Source: Xylogone sp. PMI_703 (Eukaryota > Ascomycota > Leotiomycetes). From it: a stretch of DNA of 64,000 nucleotides. The stretch lies in contig JAJTUQ010000002.1 in assembly GCA_021399445.1 (NCBI GenBank), positions 3,534,001 through 3,598,000 of the forward strand. The letters run 5' to 3'. The notes beneath the pieces are model-generated. The model worked only from the letters and a program-made list of their open reading frames with translations. It ran no database searches and was not told the origin of the DNA. Made by a program: the position numbers and the translations under genes. Shown in pieces: positions 12,220 to 25,227 of the stretch. Numbering within the stretch: position 1 is the first letter of the stretch; the number at the start of each line of letters is the position of its first letter.

Positions 12220-14929
12220 TTATTTTGGCTCTGACCAATCCACCTGATCGGTAATAGGGCCAGTACCAGGTGCTGCGTATGAGATTTTCAACCGCAATCT
12301 TAATGGTGGCTAGAGAATTTTGTCAGCATAGTAGCGAATATTGGCCCACAGAGACTACTTACTCCTTTACTTCCAGTAATCCGCATAGACTGTGTTGCTT
12401 CGGCACCTGGTCCAAGTTCTGAACTCGTTATTGCGTTTAATTGGAGCTTTTGTGTTTTTGGAACTGCCGCTTGGAGATTGACAGCTGACAACGATTGCAT
12501 GGACGAGTTCTTGAAGCGAGCCAATACCTGGACAAGTCCTTCTGCATTCCTCTGGAGCTGTAGTGTAATATTGAGGCCATTTTTGTCATAACATGGAAAT
12601 GATGGGATAGCTGGCTGAGTAGGTTGTGGTGGAGGTGATGCCATGCCCGCAAAGGCGTTGGCCGCTGGGGCAGGGGCATTTGTAGGAGTCTGCGAAGACG
12701 GAGAATCAAAGAGATCCATGATAGAGCTGACGTTGGGCTTCTGTGGCTGGGGGGATGTGGCTACCGATGTAGGGCCACCTCCAAGGATATCTGCTAGCAG
12801 GTCTGCGTTATTCTGGGATCCATTTGTAGCGTTAATATCAGTGCTAGACGCGGCACCATCGCCCATAATATCGAACAATAAATCCTGCTCCGAAGGCTTA
12901 ATAATCTTAGACTTGCGATTTGCCTTCGTAGATTTCTTCGGAGCTTCTCCAAGAACTCTTGATTCCTCCTTGATTTGCGGAGGAGGCATCTTCTCCAACA
13001 CACCTTTTCGTATCGAGTCGTAATTAAACAAGTTGCCATATTCAACAGCTCGCTGTTGGACCTCTACATCAAGGTTCGCCGAGTTCGATGCCAATAGCCT
13101 CCTGATTCTTTCAATTTGTGCTGGGTCTGAAAGTCGAGTAGTAAGCTTCATTAGTGATGTTATGATATACTCAGTTACTGTCTGTGTCGCGTAGCTACTG
13201 TTCAGAATTGTTGAAAAGAGATCAATAATGTCGCTCTCTTTGACTTCCTGCACCAGCTCCTCTTCTTCATACTGACCACCTCGTAGAAGGGCATCGGCGT
13301 ACTCCCCTATACACCACGCGCCTGCCAGAGTCAGGCTTTCTTGAGTAATATCTTTTTTAAGATTGGAATATAATTTCTGCACCGCATACGTTTGCAGCTC
13401 AGGTGTAGTTGCAACGAGTCGGATAAAAGAAGAGAGAATCTGTTCTTTTACATAATTGCCGGCCAGTGTTAAAACCCGTAATATGGTGTCTACATGCCAG
13501 CGCTTGTTCGGGGAGAACCGGTCAGCTGCGATCCCAATTTGGCTTGTCATGATAGGTTTAAACTCAGTGTCAGCAACCTCCAGGAAGGCAAGCAGCTCGC
13601 GTACTAAGACACGAACATTGCTCTCATTTATGAGGGTAAAGCTGAGATCAAGAGCACGCCTCCTAATGCTGATATCTGGATCCCGCAAACATTCCAAGAT
13701 TGTATTCCGATGTCTTTGCACAGCATTCGGCTCAATCGCAACCACTTTGATAAGGGTATTGAGTGCCACATAACGAATATTGTTGTCCCTGTTGCTAAGG
13801 AACTTGCCGAGAATGTTGACGCCGAGAACTCGTAGGCCAGAATCCGCTTCAATATCCAAGATAGTTAAGACAGCTTCGTACAGAATCGAGTTGCCCACAT
13901 TCTTTGATGAGTCTGTGTTCGTAGCGACCTGAGCGAGAATATCATTGATTTGTTCGCTGGTCTCAGGATCTCCACGGCCAAGGACTCGCAGAAGTCGTAA
14001 AATCTTGACTTGGAGAAATGGATCCGTTATGCCCGTAACGTCGTGTTCCGGGGAGTATCCAGAACTAGCCAATCCTTTCAAGGTTCGAACTAGGCTACCT
14101 GTAAACGGTCTAAACTTCTCTATAACTCCTTCCTCTCCGCCTTCAGCTTCATCAGCTTCACATAAACTTGTCACTAATGTTAAACCACAGAGGAGGACAC
14201 CGTGATTTCGATCCGATAGAAGTGCCGCTGCTTTGTCCAAGAAATGCTCCTGAAGATCAGGCACCTTCCTGCAAATCCGCATAGCGCATAGCGCGGCTTT
14301 GCGTCGGATATAAGGATTCGCTGTAGACACCAGCGTTTCGATCTCGGGAAAGAGGTCTCGAGACATTTCAACGGATGCTATATTTCCAAGGGTGCAGAGA
14401 GCCAAGCCGACAATGTATTGATTGGAATGATTGAGATCACTGTGCAATGAGCATGCGGACTACTCCAAATCAGGGCTGATTTTATTGTACTCACTTTTTG
14501 AGAGAGTTCGTTACCAGCGTTAACACCTCCTGATTCTCATCCAACAGTAACATTGTCCCAAGGTAACCCAGCCTCTTATCCGCAAAGCGGGGTGATGCTA
14601 GAAGTTTTAAACATTCTATCTGGCCAAAATGGGTCCGCTCTCCCAGCGTAAATAGATATAGTAATTTGGCAACATTATTCCGCCTATTGAATAAAATATC
14701 AGCTGCTGTTGATAAATAGTGTTTGCTGCTATTTGCCTAATACCTGACGTTTGAATCTCCGCTCTCCTCCCTGAAGCTAGCTCGGATTGCTGCGCTCTCT
14801 TTCTGAACTACTGCTCGTTCATCTGCTATCGTTTTTGCCGCTCGCACATTGCGAATGAACTGCTTCACTGCAAGCTGTCAGCCAGATCCGTGAATTAGAA
14901 GCATTGGCGGAAGTCCTACAGGAACTCAT
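12220..14929 (-). CDS. APL4: AP-1 adaptor complex subunit gamma (gamma-adaptin)
   Basis: Five exons: 14929-14920 (only 10 nt), 14867-14744, 14683-14495, 14439-12363 and 12309-12220, giving 829 residues, normal for the family. The start [20 protein letters not shown] is the conserved gamma-adaptin N-terminus and is only formed by joining the 10-nt first exon. The adaptin HEAT-repeat trunk covers about residues 1-550 ([20 protein letters not shown] is typical). A flexible hinge follows with short acidic-hydrophobic motifs such as IMDLFD that can act as clathrin or accessory-protein contacts. The C-terminal ear (GAE domain) occupies roughly the last 120 residues, completed by the final exon ([10 protein letters not shown]...DWSEPK). 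It works in clathrin-coated vesicle traffic between trans-Golgi and endosomes. Divergent from the sterol acyltransferase. Confidence 0.95.
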
Positions 14930-15462
14930 TCTAGCGGTCTCAAGGCCCGCAATGGGCCAAACTTGATGTGCAGCCCAATTTGAGCTGTGGGGTGTAATGT
15001 GATGTTGAAAGTGCGGAATCCCTATATTCTCAAGGCAGCCTTAGAGGTATCTATTGCGATGTAATGATAGTCCTCTACATTTGTTCGCTTCTGTATCCCA
15101 TTCTAGATGCATATCAATTAAGACCAGCTAAGACGGTCAAGCATTGCTTTGTTGCCTTAGGCATTTAGGGGGCTGTCAACGTCCCACCACTGTGGCACGT
15201 GTGGCTGATGAGTCGCAAAGGAGGGCCCTAAACATGACGTCGAAGCGCAATGGATGCCTTTCACCTCGGAACGTCGGACACAATGATGCGTAAGACGGAT
15301 TCCTTCCAAGGCGCTATCATCATTACATCTGTTTCTCCTTTTCATTGATATATATTTCCTTTTTAGATCTTCAGACTCCATCAATTATATATACGAGTGG
15401 TAGCTGGTCTCGATATCTCGGAACTCTCCTTTCTTCCCCTGTATCAGTTCTACTCAACAAAC
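14930..15462. promoter_or_regulatory. Shared divergent promoter, gamma-adaptin and sterol acyltransferase genes
   Basis: 533 bp between start codons. An AATTATATATAC stretch at about 15384-15395, some 70 bp before the acyltransferase ATG, is TATA-like. No other defined site seen. Confidence 0.45.
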
Positions 15463-17353
15463 ATGTCAACATCAACAACTTCTACGTCTGCGGACGTACA
15501 CTCGAATGGCTATGGCCACCATGACCATATTCTTCGCCCTAGACCTATCAATCCAGTTATAATACGGAAAGTTAGCGAAGATAGTCTAAGACCAGTTCCC
15601 AATGGCAAAGACTCCCTGGAGACGGGAAGTGTTACATCTCAGACGAGGTATGGTTTGATCATAACCAGGCTTTACATTTGGTACTAACACAATCAGCGGG
15701 CGCTCAACTCCAGTTCCAGCAGATGCGCCGCCATCTGCGCATTCACTTTCATCTGCAAGAAAGCAGATTCGCGCAGAGCATCGGCGGCGATTGTTTCCCA
15801 CCATCGAATATGCTTCAAGAGTGTCGCACTTTGATCCCAAGAGTGACTACCATGATTTTCAAGGATTCTTTGTCTTATTTTGGATAGCGCTCACTATCAT
15901 GGCCATTACCACAATGCTGAGAAACATCAAGGATACTGGATACCCAATGAGAGTCCAGATTTGGCATTTGTTCACGGTTAAAGTCTGGGAGCTTGGAGTA
16001 GCAGATGCGCTCATGGTCGCAAGTACTGCTATAAGCTTGCCTCTGCAAAAGCTGTTCAGGAGCAGTTTTGGTAAAAGCATCGGCCTCCGCTGGTTTGGGG
16101 GTGGTATGTTCATCCAAAGCGTATATCAGGTCGTCTGGCTTGCTTTCTGGGTGGCGTAAGTGTTCTACACCTTCTACTATCGTCTGTAGCTAATACCAGT
16201 TGTTAAGCATTCCATTCTTGCGAGATTGGACATGGACGGCACAAGTCTTTCTCTTACTTCATACCATGGTCTTGCTTATGAAGATGCACTCCTACGCATT
16301 CTACAATGGACACCTGAGTGAAACCGAAACTAGATTAAAAGCCCTCGACGACCCGTCAACCGCTGATAAAACCCCTGCGTACCAATACCCAAATAGCAAT
16401 GGATACCAGTCCGCGCTTGCTGAGAAAGAAGCTGTCAAAAGGCAAAAATCCGAACTCTCTTGCCTGCGTGAAGACCTTGCGATTGAACTTACATCTCCTA
16501 TGGGATCAGGTAATTTCTCTTTTGAAAAAATTGAATCATAGTTTCTAACTAAGACGCTCCAGTTACATATCCGACAAATTTGACCTGGTCAAACTACGCT
16601 GATTATCTTTGTTGTCCCACGTTGTGCTACGAAATAGAATACCCAAGAACAGAGCAGATTGTCTGGTCAGCACTTGCATCCAAAATACTTGCCACCTTTG
16701 GCGTGATCTTTCTCTTGACTGTCATTTCGGAAGAGTTCATTCTACCAGTCTTGTCGCAATCAGCTCTGCGTCTCGAGACGGCTCGCTCAGGTGGAGAAAT
16801 GGCACTAATCCTAGCCGAATCCATATCTCTCTTGTTATGGCCATTTATGGTGACGTTTCTTCTTGTGTTTCTTGTTATCTTTGAGTATGTCCTTGGTGCG
16901 TTTGCGGAAATCACCCGCTTCTCGGATCGACATTTCTACGACGATTGGTGGAACTCCACAGATTGGCTTGAGTTTTCCAGGGAGTGGAACATTCCTGTCC
17001 ATCATTTCTTCCGTCGTCATGTATACTCGGCATCCAGGCCACACATCGGTCGTCCAATGGCTACTCTGATTACCTTCCTTATCAGTGCTATTGGTCATGA
17101 AATAGTTATGGCCTGTATCACCAAGAAAATCCGTGGATATGGCTTCCTGGCTCAGATGAGCCAGTTGCCGATTGTCATGATTCAAAGGACCAAATGGGTC
17201 AAGAGCAAGAGAATACTCAACAATGTGTGTTTTTGGTGCTCCATGATTCTTGGTTTGAGCATGGTACGTTCATAGTTCCGAGGAGTCTATATTGAAATTT
17301 GAAGCTAACCGAGTGATACTTTACAGATTTGTTCCCTGTATGTTCTTTGCTAA
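15463..17353 (+). CDS. ARE2: Sterol O-acyltransferase (ARE/ACAT, MBOAT family)
   Basis: Five exons: 15463-15647, 15697-16155, 16208-16509, 16563-17263, 17327-17353, giving 557 residues. Several transmembrane helices are visible. Family hallmarks: MKMHSYAFYNGHL, the FYDDWWNS motif that defines ACAT/DGAT1 acyltransferases, and SAIGHEIVMACITKKIRGY, whose histidine is the MBOAT catalytic residue. The spliced end ICSLYVLC resembles yeast ARE C-termini. The enzyme esterifies ergosterol or other sterols with acyl-CoA in the ER for lipid-droplet storage; ARE versus DGAT1 is decided by overall resemblance to ARE proteins. Intron 2 appears to use a TTAAG acceptor at 16207 because the nearer CAG (16199) breaks the frame. 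The last exon codes for only eight residues. Confidence 0.88.
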
Positions 17354-18999
17354 GTCTCTTTACATAAAAGATCGCCTCCCGGCTTGATCCTCGGACTCGG
17401 ATATACCCTATAGATCTAACTAGATACCCATCTCCTTCTCTCCCTTACCGTGTTGGTCGTTCAACAGGCCTCGGGTCTTTGTATTTTTAAATGGTTTTCG
17501 GCGTAGTTTGCTCAAATAGATAAATATAACGGGATATTTTTGTACAGGCTAGGCTACTCTACGTATTGCTCTATCGACTGGTCATCAGGGGCCTGCGACT
17601 TGCTGATGGGTCGTAAACAGCTTGGTGCATTATGATATCCAATAAAATTGCCTGGGAATGTATGGGCACTACAAGTATAAAATAAGTATATGGCATCGCA
17701 CAAATGTAATTCAATCAAACTATATAATGAATATGAATACCGCTAAATAATTTATTTTACAAGTAATAGTATTCGATAAAAAACCTGAAACAGTCTATCA
17801 GTACATTAATGTACGAGCTCTTTATCCCAATCAAACCCGTCTCTGTAACAAAGAAACCTAGCTAGCAGTCCAGAATAGACAAGACGAAATCTCCCTCCAT
17901 CACCCAGACTCATCATATGCGTGTGGCCAGGTTAGACCTAACCTATCGGTTGATTCCAGAAACTAGAAACTAAGGGCTTCATCAGTAATAGCAGTTTTCC
18001 ACAAGGTTTAAGAGTTAAAGAAAGAAAGGAAAAAGATAAAGGGCCCTCATTATCAATTAATATGCAACTAACTCCTCGAAATTCTTTATATATCAAAGAA
18101 TTTTCCATCCATGGGAGCTAGAAGCGTGTAACTCTAGAAACGGCATCAGCAATATAAAGCCAAAGTAGATGATGGCCTGCTCAGGCCGTAGATAATACAT
18201 AAACAATGAGAATCGATCTAGAGAAAGATCGTATATTATATATCATACTCATGTCATACTGTGAGACGGAAGTCACTCTGGCACGTTGCACACGGTCGAA
18301 GAGACAAAAGGCAGCACGAATAGAGCAGTAACAAGGTAAATCAGGAGAGGCAAAACTCCGCGAAATGCGTTCATTCATGATTCATCTCATCAAAGCACTG
18401 ACTAATTCATTCCGATCTATATCGATCAGGAAGTGTCTGTACGCTATATCTGTCGTTCCTCGCATGCATGCATAAATGTTCCCGATCCCAAAGAGACAAG
18501 AGAGAGACCAAAAAGCGAGTTTAACCAACCCTTATCCACGCCTGTCCAAAAATAATCCCAATTCCATCTGTAAATAGCTCTCTCTTGCTCTGCGACTCGA
18601 TGCTTGGCTCCCTTGATTCCCTGTAGTATGTATAATAACAAATGAGTGTGACATGTAAATTACAGACAATGAAAAAGAATGGAAGAACGAGAATGAACCA
18701 AAAGCATAAGTATATATAGGATGGGGGAGGGAGGAATAAACATGCCCATCACCCCTGTCGACTTTCTCAATTCCCTGTGATCCATAGGAAATGGAAATGC
18801 ATAATAAAAATGAGTAAACATGAAGGTTTCGTTAAAACACGTTAAACACCTAGGGACGTTCCGTCGTCATCATCATGTCTTTGATACAATTGAGGCGTCT
18901 ACGCCCAAAAATAGCATGACTCATACCGGAGCAGAATCTGATAGCTCTCTCTATACAATGTGAGGCCTTGCGTGCAGGGTGCTTTGCAAAGTAAATATA
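17354..18999. other. Convergent intergenic region
   Basis: 1.65 kb between convergent sterol acyltransferase and DnaJ genes. AT-rich, stop-rich in all frames; I see no gene or repeat. Confidence 0.5.
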
Positions 19000-20754
19000 C
19001 TATGCGTAGGCGGTTTCCCTACTTCGCGATGGGTAGCTGTAATCTCGATGATTCGTATCGCTATCCCTTCTATAGTTTGGGGGGACAGACGTATAAACAA
19101 CGTCTGCGGGGGTATAATTTGGTGACCATTTCACCTGATCATAGGATCGATGCCCAGTTTCACGTGGTGACATCTTGGGATGAATTGGTATCACGACCGG
19201 TTCACGATCGTCAGCGTGGTACTGTCGCTGACTACGGCCGGAGCCCCGTTCAGGCGCAAGCCTTGAGCGTGGTGATGGTGATGGTGTGCGAGCACGTACA
19301 TATTCATCATCCCGGTGATCCGGTCGAGGTATGGGAATAGTGCGACCACCAGAGACATGATATCTTTTCTCTCGCGGCCCAGGACTGGAGGTTCGGTGGG
19401 CAGCATAGACAGGTGGTGTCTCGGTGTCTGATTCGGATTCAAACTCCATAGATTTCTTCATCCTGCTACCTCTGGAGCCATCGCCCACATTAAATGTCGC
19501 AGCACGAGCCATAGGTGGTGCTGCATCCTTTCTTGAATATTGAGATTGCATGGATTGAGACCGCGATGGTGTAGCAGTGAATACATTGGGAGGTGCCGAA
19601 GAGTAAGAATGAAGACCGGGCTTCTTCATACTTGGTGGAGGGGAAGGCGGTTCGACGATGTAAGGATCTCGCGGATGTTTGTCCGATTTTGCTCGTGACT
19701 TCTCACGGCTTCGGCCTGGTGTCTCCGATGGTCTTCGAGATGAAGAGCGAGCAGATGACCGTCTTGGCGTATCATCGTCGCTGGCTGGATATGGGGAAGG
19801 AGCTGGTGGAGGCACCGCGGAGTGGGATGCGTACCGAACACTATAACTTGGCGATGCAGTGAAAGTTTCCGCTCTTCGCATTGATGGGAAGCCTTCTTTT
19901 GACTTCTCCATCCCCTTTGCACGTGCGGCCTGCATGTATTGCGCAGCGTATTCCTTGTGATCATCCCATTTCGCCGTGAGAATTGGTTCGTGATCTCGTT
20001 CCCGTTCCCGTTCCCGGTCCCGCTCTCTAGCTTCCTCATTTCGCATCCTGATCTCTTCCTCCATACGACGAGTAGACTTCTTGTCGGCTTTAGGTGGAGT
20101 GTGGGAGTACTCATCCGAATCAGCATCCTCAGCATAAGGATTGCGAAATTTCTCCTCTGTACCCCGCTTCTTCTCCTTGTCCCGCGTCTTCTCTCGTTTG
20201 CTGTGGGCAGCACGCTTGGCTTCCTTCTCCAACTTCGCCCTGTACCTCTCCTCCTCCGCCGCTGCTTGGGCTTTTCTCTCTCTTCTCAACTCTTCATCCC
20301 TTGCTGATTCATAGCTAGCTGATTTCCTCGCGGATCGCGGCTCAGCATATGAAGGATCCTCATAAGATCTAGGCATGGGCCGAGCGTAAGCATTTGGTGA
20401 ATCCTTTGGTCTTGGAGATGAATATGGGGCTGAACGGGGTTCCGCCGTCCTGACATCATACTCGTAAGCGTTGCTCCTCGAGGTTGGGTTCCCTCGACCC
20501 ATCTCCCTTCTCAGCTCGAACAACTTGACCTGTTCGTCATATTGCACACGCTTGTTATCATCGTTGAGTAGTTCGTAAGCCTGCTGGACCTTCTGAAATT
20601 CCTCCTGCTTAATTGCTTTCAAGGTGGGTTCCTTTACTTTATCTGGATGACATTTGAGCACCAGCTTCCGGTATGCGCTCCGGATCTCAGCTGATGTGGC
20701 AGATTTGTCGACACCGAGTGCTCTATAAGGATCGGGGGGGAGTGGCGAACTCAT
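19000..20754 (-). CDS. DnaJ (Hsp40) protein with long charged, disordered tail
   Basis: Single exon, 584 residues. The J domain is at residues 8-75, with the invariant HPD at 36-38 that stimulates Hsp70 ATPase. There is no Gly/Phe region, zinc-finger or typical substrate-binding domain, so it is a class C (type III) J protein. Residues about 150-290 are very rich in Arg, Glu and Lys (RDRERERERDHE and similar), probably helical and RNA- or protein-binding. The rest is Ser/Pro/Arg-rich and disordered, recalling splicing or nuclear J proteins, but I cannot name a specific orthologue. The antisense frames across this gene are shadows of its repetitive codon use. It is preceded by an unusually long gene-free stretch (4.5 kb). 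Confidence 0.85.
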   Translation of the reverse strand: MSSPLPPDPYRALGVDKSATSAEIRSAYRKLVLKCHPDKVKEPTLKAIKQEEFQKVQQAYELLNDDNKRVQYDEQVKLFELRREMGRGNPTSRSNAYEYDVRTAEPRSAPYSSPRPKDSPNAYARPMPRSYEDPSYAEPRSARKSASYESARDEELRRERKAQAAAEEERYRAKLEKEAKRAAHSKREKTRDKEKKRGTEEKFRNPYAEDADSDEYSHTPPKADKKSTRRMEEEIRMRNEEARERDRERERERDHEPILTAKWDDHKEYAAQYMQAARAKGMEKSKEGFPSMRRAETFTASPSYSVRYASHSAVPPPAPSPYPASDDDTPRRSSARSSSRRPSETPGRSREKSRAKSDKHPRDPYIVEPPSPPPSMKKPGLHSYSSAPPNVFTATPSRSQSMQSQYSRKDAAPPMARAATFNVGDGSRGSRMKKSMEFESESDTETPPVYAAHRTSSPGPREKRYHVSGGRTIPIPRPDHRDDEYVRARTPSPSPRSRLAPERGSGRSQRQYHADDREPVVIPIHPKMSPRETGHRSYDQVKWSPNYTPADVVYTSVPPNYRRDSDTNHRDYSYPSRSRETAYA

Positions 20755-23700
20755 ATTGAAGAGGTTTTGTGGTTTTTGCTGTCTTTAAAAGCCAGCAAAA
20801 ATGCCGAGGTTCTGCTCCTCGACGGCGAGAGGCAATCAGTGGGGTCTATCGCATATTAACGGTGACGGAAGCGGGGAGTTAATCGAAGATGTTCGATTGA
20901 TGTTGATTGTGATGTAAGAAGGAACGACGCGGCGATTATAAGGAATGTCAAGGAGGCAAAAAGTTCGAAAGTGAAGGACAGACGAGCTGTTTTATCGCGC
21001 AAATGCAAGTCCGACGAGTTGTACTGTTGGAAGAGTCGATTCGACAGGTTGAGGTCACGGGGCTTTTTCGCTTAGCTCTGACAAAGAGGCTGGCGATAAC
21101 TCGTAAGCAGTGGCAAATATTTGCCTTTGAAATCAATGAGGAATCTTCGCAGAACGGTCGTGGGTAGAAATAAAAAGATGATTCCAGTCCGTAGTGTTGT
21201 TTTGCACTGAGGGACAGGACTCTGAGGTCTGCTTGGTGATGGCCAGACAACGAGGCGGTGAGGTGCGTTTAGGGGCCCAGAAGGTGGGTAGAATGACGAA
21301 ACCGGGATACTCGCGTTCCAGAGGCCTGTTGTCGACCAGCCTTGAGGGATCAACCAGACCAAGCTCGCCGGCAGAGAATAGATATAAACAGAGGCCTGGC
21401 GGTCTCCTTCCTCGAACGTTTCGGGGGATAATGGTTCGGATGCCTGTATAGGGGATCTTATTATCGTGCCGCACACTGGGCGAACGGGGAGCCCTGCTCC
21501 GGAAGTGTGAATATAGGGCGCTGGTGAAGAGAGGCTGCAAAATCTGAATGGGAAGGACGGATTCGAGCTCTCGAACTCTCACGCTTGGGAGAAGAATATT
21601 GGGGGCGCTGCCCGGCCGTGACTAAGGTTGAGAGAATAGAGTACTGTAAGGGAAGTGCTGGATGCGAACTGTGGTACGGAATGGCCGCCTCACTTTCAGC
21701 AGCTGGATGGTAATGCTTTTCAGCGCTCACTCTCCTAATGCCGCAAGAGATTCAGGTAACGTATGGATAGCAAGCCGATTTGCCTGGGGACTGCTGGAGG
21801 AGGACCGCGACTATGCAGTCTTATGTGTGTCCATTCGATAGGAATACTCGTTTAGGGCGAGCAGCAACGAACCTCTCCAGCCTAGCCTGCTCTGAGGTCG
21901 AGTCTCTTGTGGTCTATTATTATGGGGTGCTTTTTCACACCATGGATACTACTGTAGATATGGTAAAGTAGGACGCGTGCCGGGAGACCAGCGTGCTTTA
22001 TTGGTGATGTGGGACCAGTCAGAAGGAAGGTGAAGCCCAGAAAGTAGGTGTCTCGGTGTGCATGGAAGCGACTCCAGAGAAGCAGACCAGACATCCACTT
22101 TGCCTCATGCAGCATTATCCCATCGTGCACAGCCCATCATGGGCCCGCGGGAAGAATCTCAAAGAAGACTTCGACCTCGGACTCACTGCTTTGCAAATAC
22201 AGTACGGTGCAGCAAGCCGGTGTGGCACTCACCCCTTCACGCAAGCACACCAGTCGCCGTCATGCCTCTGGTGTTTCTTGCCGCCCGTGGATCCCCATGG
22301 GAGCGTGATATATCAAGAGCCATGCCATTCCGTGCCATGCCCTTATGTCCTCATGCCCTCATGCCCCGGTGTCTGGGAAGGGCGGATGTCCTACAGCATG
22401 TATGTGATTATTGTGAAAGGCAGGAGCAGGAACCAGGTTCTCCAGCACACCTCCAGCACACCACCACCACTCAGCAGCTTCGACGATACCGTACAACACC
22501 ATTGTCAGCACCCCTCCATGGATGTAGGAACCCCCTCAAGAAGTAGGCCACCACTCTTCTCGCCTTGCCAGAGGCACGCCGGCCAGGATGCTGCAGCTCT
22601 GCCCAAATGCGCGACAGGTCCGAGCAATTGGCTCTTCAACTCACACTCACTTCACGACACTTGCGGTAATTCCTGGCCACTCAGCTTGGAGTCGGATGCG
22701 TGGCTCGACGTTTCTGGCCCAGCGTTAAGTTTTGGTTCCTGAGCCAATCGGCAGAATCGTGGATCTCAGTGGGTGGACGACTGCCAGTAAGCGTACTTGC
22801 GTACCTCCCTAGCTGCCCGCGCCGGCCGGCTGCTGTCGATCGAGAGGGAAGGCAGGGAATGGCTGGGCACCGAGCTTGGTGAGCAGAACTTCGATTCTCC
22901 CCTTCAGCTTCCATGCATCACGTAGGACTGCAGCAAAAACAAACGGTAAGAGCTAGCTGCTCCAACACGACTTTCCCAGGCCTCTGGTCCGACGAGAGGA
23001 TCAATTCTGGCTCCGGCTTATGGGCGAGAGATCAACCCCCAGTCTGCCTCGTAGGAGCAGCAGTTTGCCGGTACATCGCAGGATTTTGGTAAGGAGAGCG
23101 GCCCGCTCTAGCACTGATGCGTGCAAGACTGCGGGAGGTTTTGTACCCGTGAGGCGAGCCTCGTGCCGTTGCGTGAAGGACCCCGCCATCACCCAGCCTA
23201 TCGTCGCTCCCTGCAGCATCGTCGATGGGGTCCTGTTTCACCTGGGGCTCGTCCTGCTCTGAACTCTACTCTTCTCTCTTCCTTCCCTAAACCTGGACGA
23301 GCACCAAGCTGTTGCGCGTATCCACTCAACCTTCTCGTTCTCCCTTCCCAGTATTGGTTGGCCCTGGAGTGCATGTTGGCCACTCAACGTAACCGGTGAC
23401 GATAAGGGCCGGAGGAGGACACAGTAGCGTGAGGTACAGGTACTGCAGCAGCGAGTGGTGGTGGGGGAGAGTTTGTCTGTCGGTAGTGGCGGAGAGACCC
23501 TCTAACTGGCCGTCCACCCGCCAAACCAGGGCGGCGAGCTCACCACCATAGCAGCAACAGCACTTGAGTGGTTATGAGCGCGCTCAGTTGCTGCCTCTGA
23601 TGTCGCACTGCGCTCACGCATCCAGTGGCAGCTTTCCTGGGCGCAAATCCGCTCGTTCCAGACGCCTTTGGACTCTCTTCCGTCATTGCCCATCTGTGCT

Positions 23701-25227
23701 CATCTATGCTCATCGACAGATCCAAGCCTGGGATGAGTCCTGTAAGCCAAAGCAGAGAGAGCAGCAGCAGAGCAAAACAAACCACAGTACCGTACCATGT
23801 GCCTTTCCCCCAAAACCCTCGACTGTCTTCTTTTCCTGGCACCAGTGTCATGCATGCTCCTTGAGCTGGCTCCACAGATCGTTCCTCAGTTTGACCGGGC
23901 GTTGGCCAGCTACTGTACAAACTGCTTCGTGATCACGCAGAGCACCTGGGCTTGTAGCTATCGATAGGATCGCCGATAGTAAGGGACCCACAGCGCCTAT
24001 GCCAGCCAGTTCACACACTATTGCGGGGTTGCCTGTGGCTTGAATGAGGCCACCAGGCTTCCACAAATCGCCCAGATACCCGTAACTTTTAGGGGTCTGC
24101 CCCCCATGCAGGAGCAGAGCACAGTAAGCTTCCCCCAGGAACGCTGGAGCTCTACATTCGTGCGCAAGCACATGAACACTGGGAATTGCTGGATGAAAAT
24201 GATTCGGATATTTAAATAACGCACGTTGCATACATCTGCTATTGCTTTTGCATGATTAAGTGCGGTAAGGTACGGATCCCAGATGTGGATGTCTTTCCGC
24301 TTTCCTATGAAGGTTTGGCCTTACACGTACAGCACAAAGTCCGTATCAATACTTTGGGCTCGCTCACTCGACCACCTGACCAGGGAGGTGAGAGCAGCGA
24401 AGCTAACTACAAACCCCCAATCCAAGATGACGAGAGATTCCCTGCGAAGGAATGGATCCTGTGAAGACTACCGTACGGTACCGTATTTATGTAGCATTGC
24501 TGTTGCTGTGAAACGGGTCCCAGATACTAGATATGGCAATCCTCTCGAAATGCTAGATACAGATCCAGATGCGGTACACCGTTCGCCGTAGGATTCCCCG
24601 TTACATTCACTACTACGGGTCCTACCCTACCAAAAATCCTCACTAGATCTCACCGCGAGATCATCTGCGCTGCTCCTAGAGATAACCTCCACATCTCCCC
24701 ACAACTCGCTGGGCTGTTGCTATCCCACTCAAACTTATTTTTCTCCACTCCACCCGGAGAATACTAAGTCCTCCTGATTCATCTATATTATGCAACGAAA
24801 ACCAGCAATCCTATCCCAAGAGTGGCTATTCGTACACGTTGAGAATCAACCCCATTAAAACAGAGTCATCCCGTGCTCATTTACCCTACTACACAGTAAG
24901 ATGTGTATTGATACCGGTTATAAAAATACACTACTACTTTTACCTTTACCAGATATAGCTGTAGAAGGGTTGAATACACATCATGGTTTGGCTCATCACG
25001 AGACAGGAGGGATGACGCCAGCGTTAGTCCTGATACTTTGCTCAGACAATCCCTACGTGTCTTCCCTTGATGGGCGAGTCGGGAGAACAGCTGATTCAAT
25101 AGGATTAATGGAGACTACTGCTACAAGTGTTTACTTGGAACGAAGGCTGCGCTCCTTACGAATTCTTCATAACGTGGAATGCTCACAGCCAAGGCTGAGG
25201 ACTACGGCCAGTATAAATATAGAGCTC
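20755..25227. other. 4.5-kb gene-free stretch upstream of the DnaJ gene
   Basis: No frame here shows a recognisable protein; the longest (22056-22742, +) is rich in Cys, His, Pro and Ser with no domain. By eye 21-24 kb is more GC-rich than the convergent intergenic regions. The first few hundred bases above 20754 must include the DnaJ promoter and leader. TACCGTACGGTACCGTA occurs at about 24470-24486. The right end is the 3' side of the metallophosphoesterase gene. Confidence 0.45.

Noticed and set aside
19626..20213. 195-codon minus-strand frame within the DnaJ gene
   Set aside because: Out-of-frame shadow of the DnaJ protein's repetitive charged region.
22056..22742. 228-codon plus-strand frame in the 4.5-kb stretch
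   Set aside because: Composition rich in Cys, His, Pro and Ser without any motif, and overlapping frames of similar quality; looks like chance openness in GC-richer DNA.
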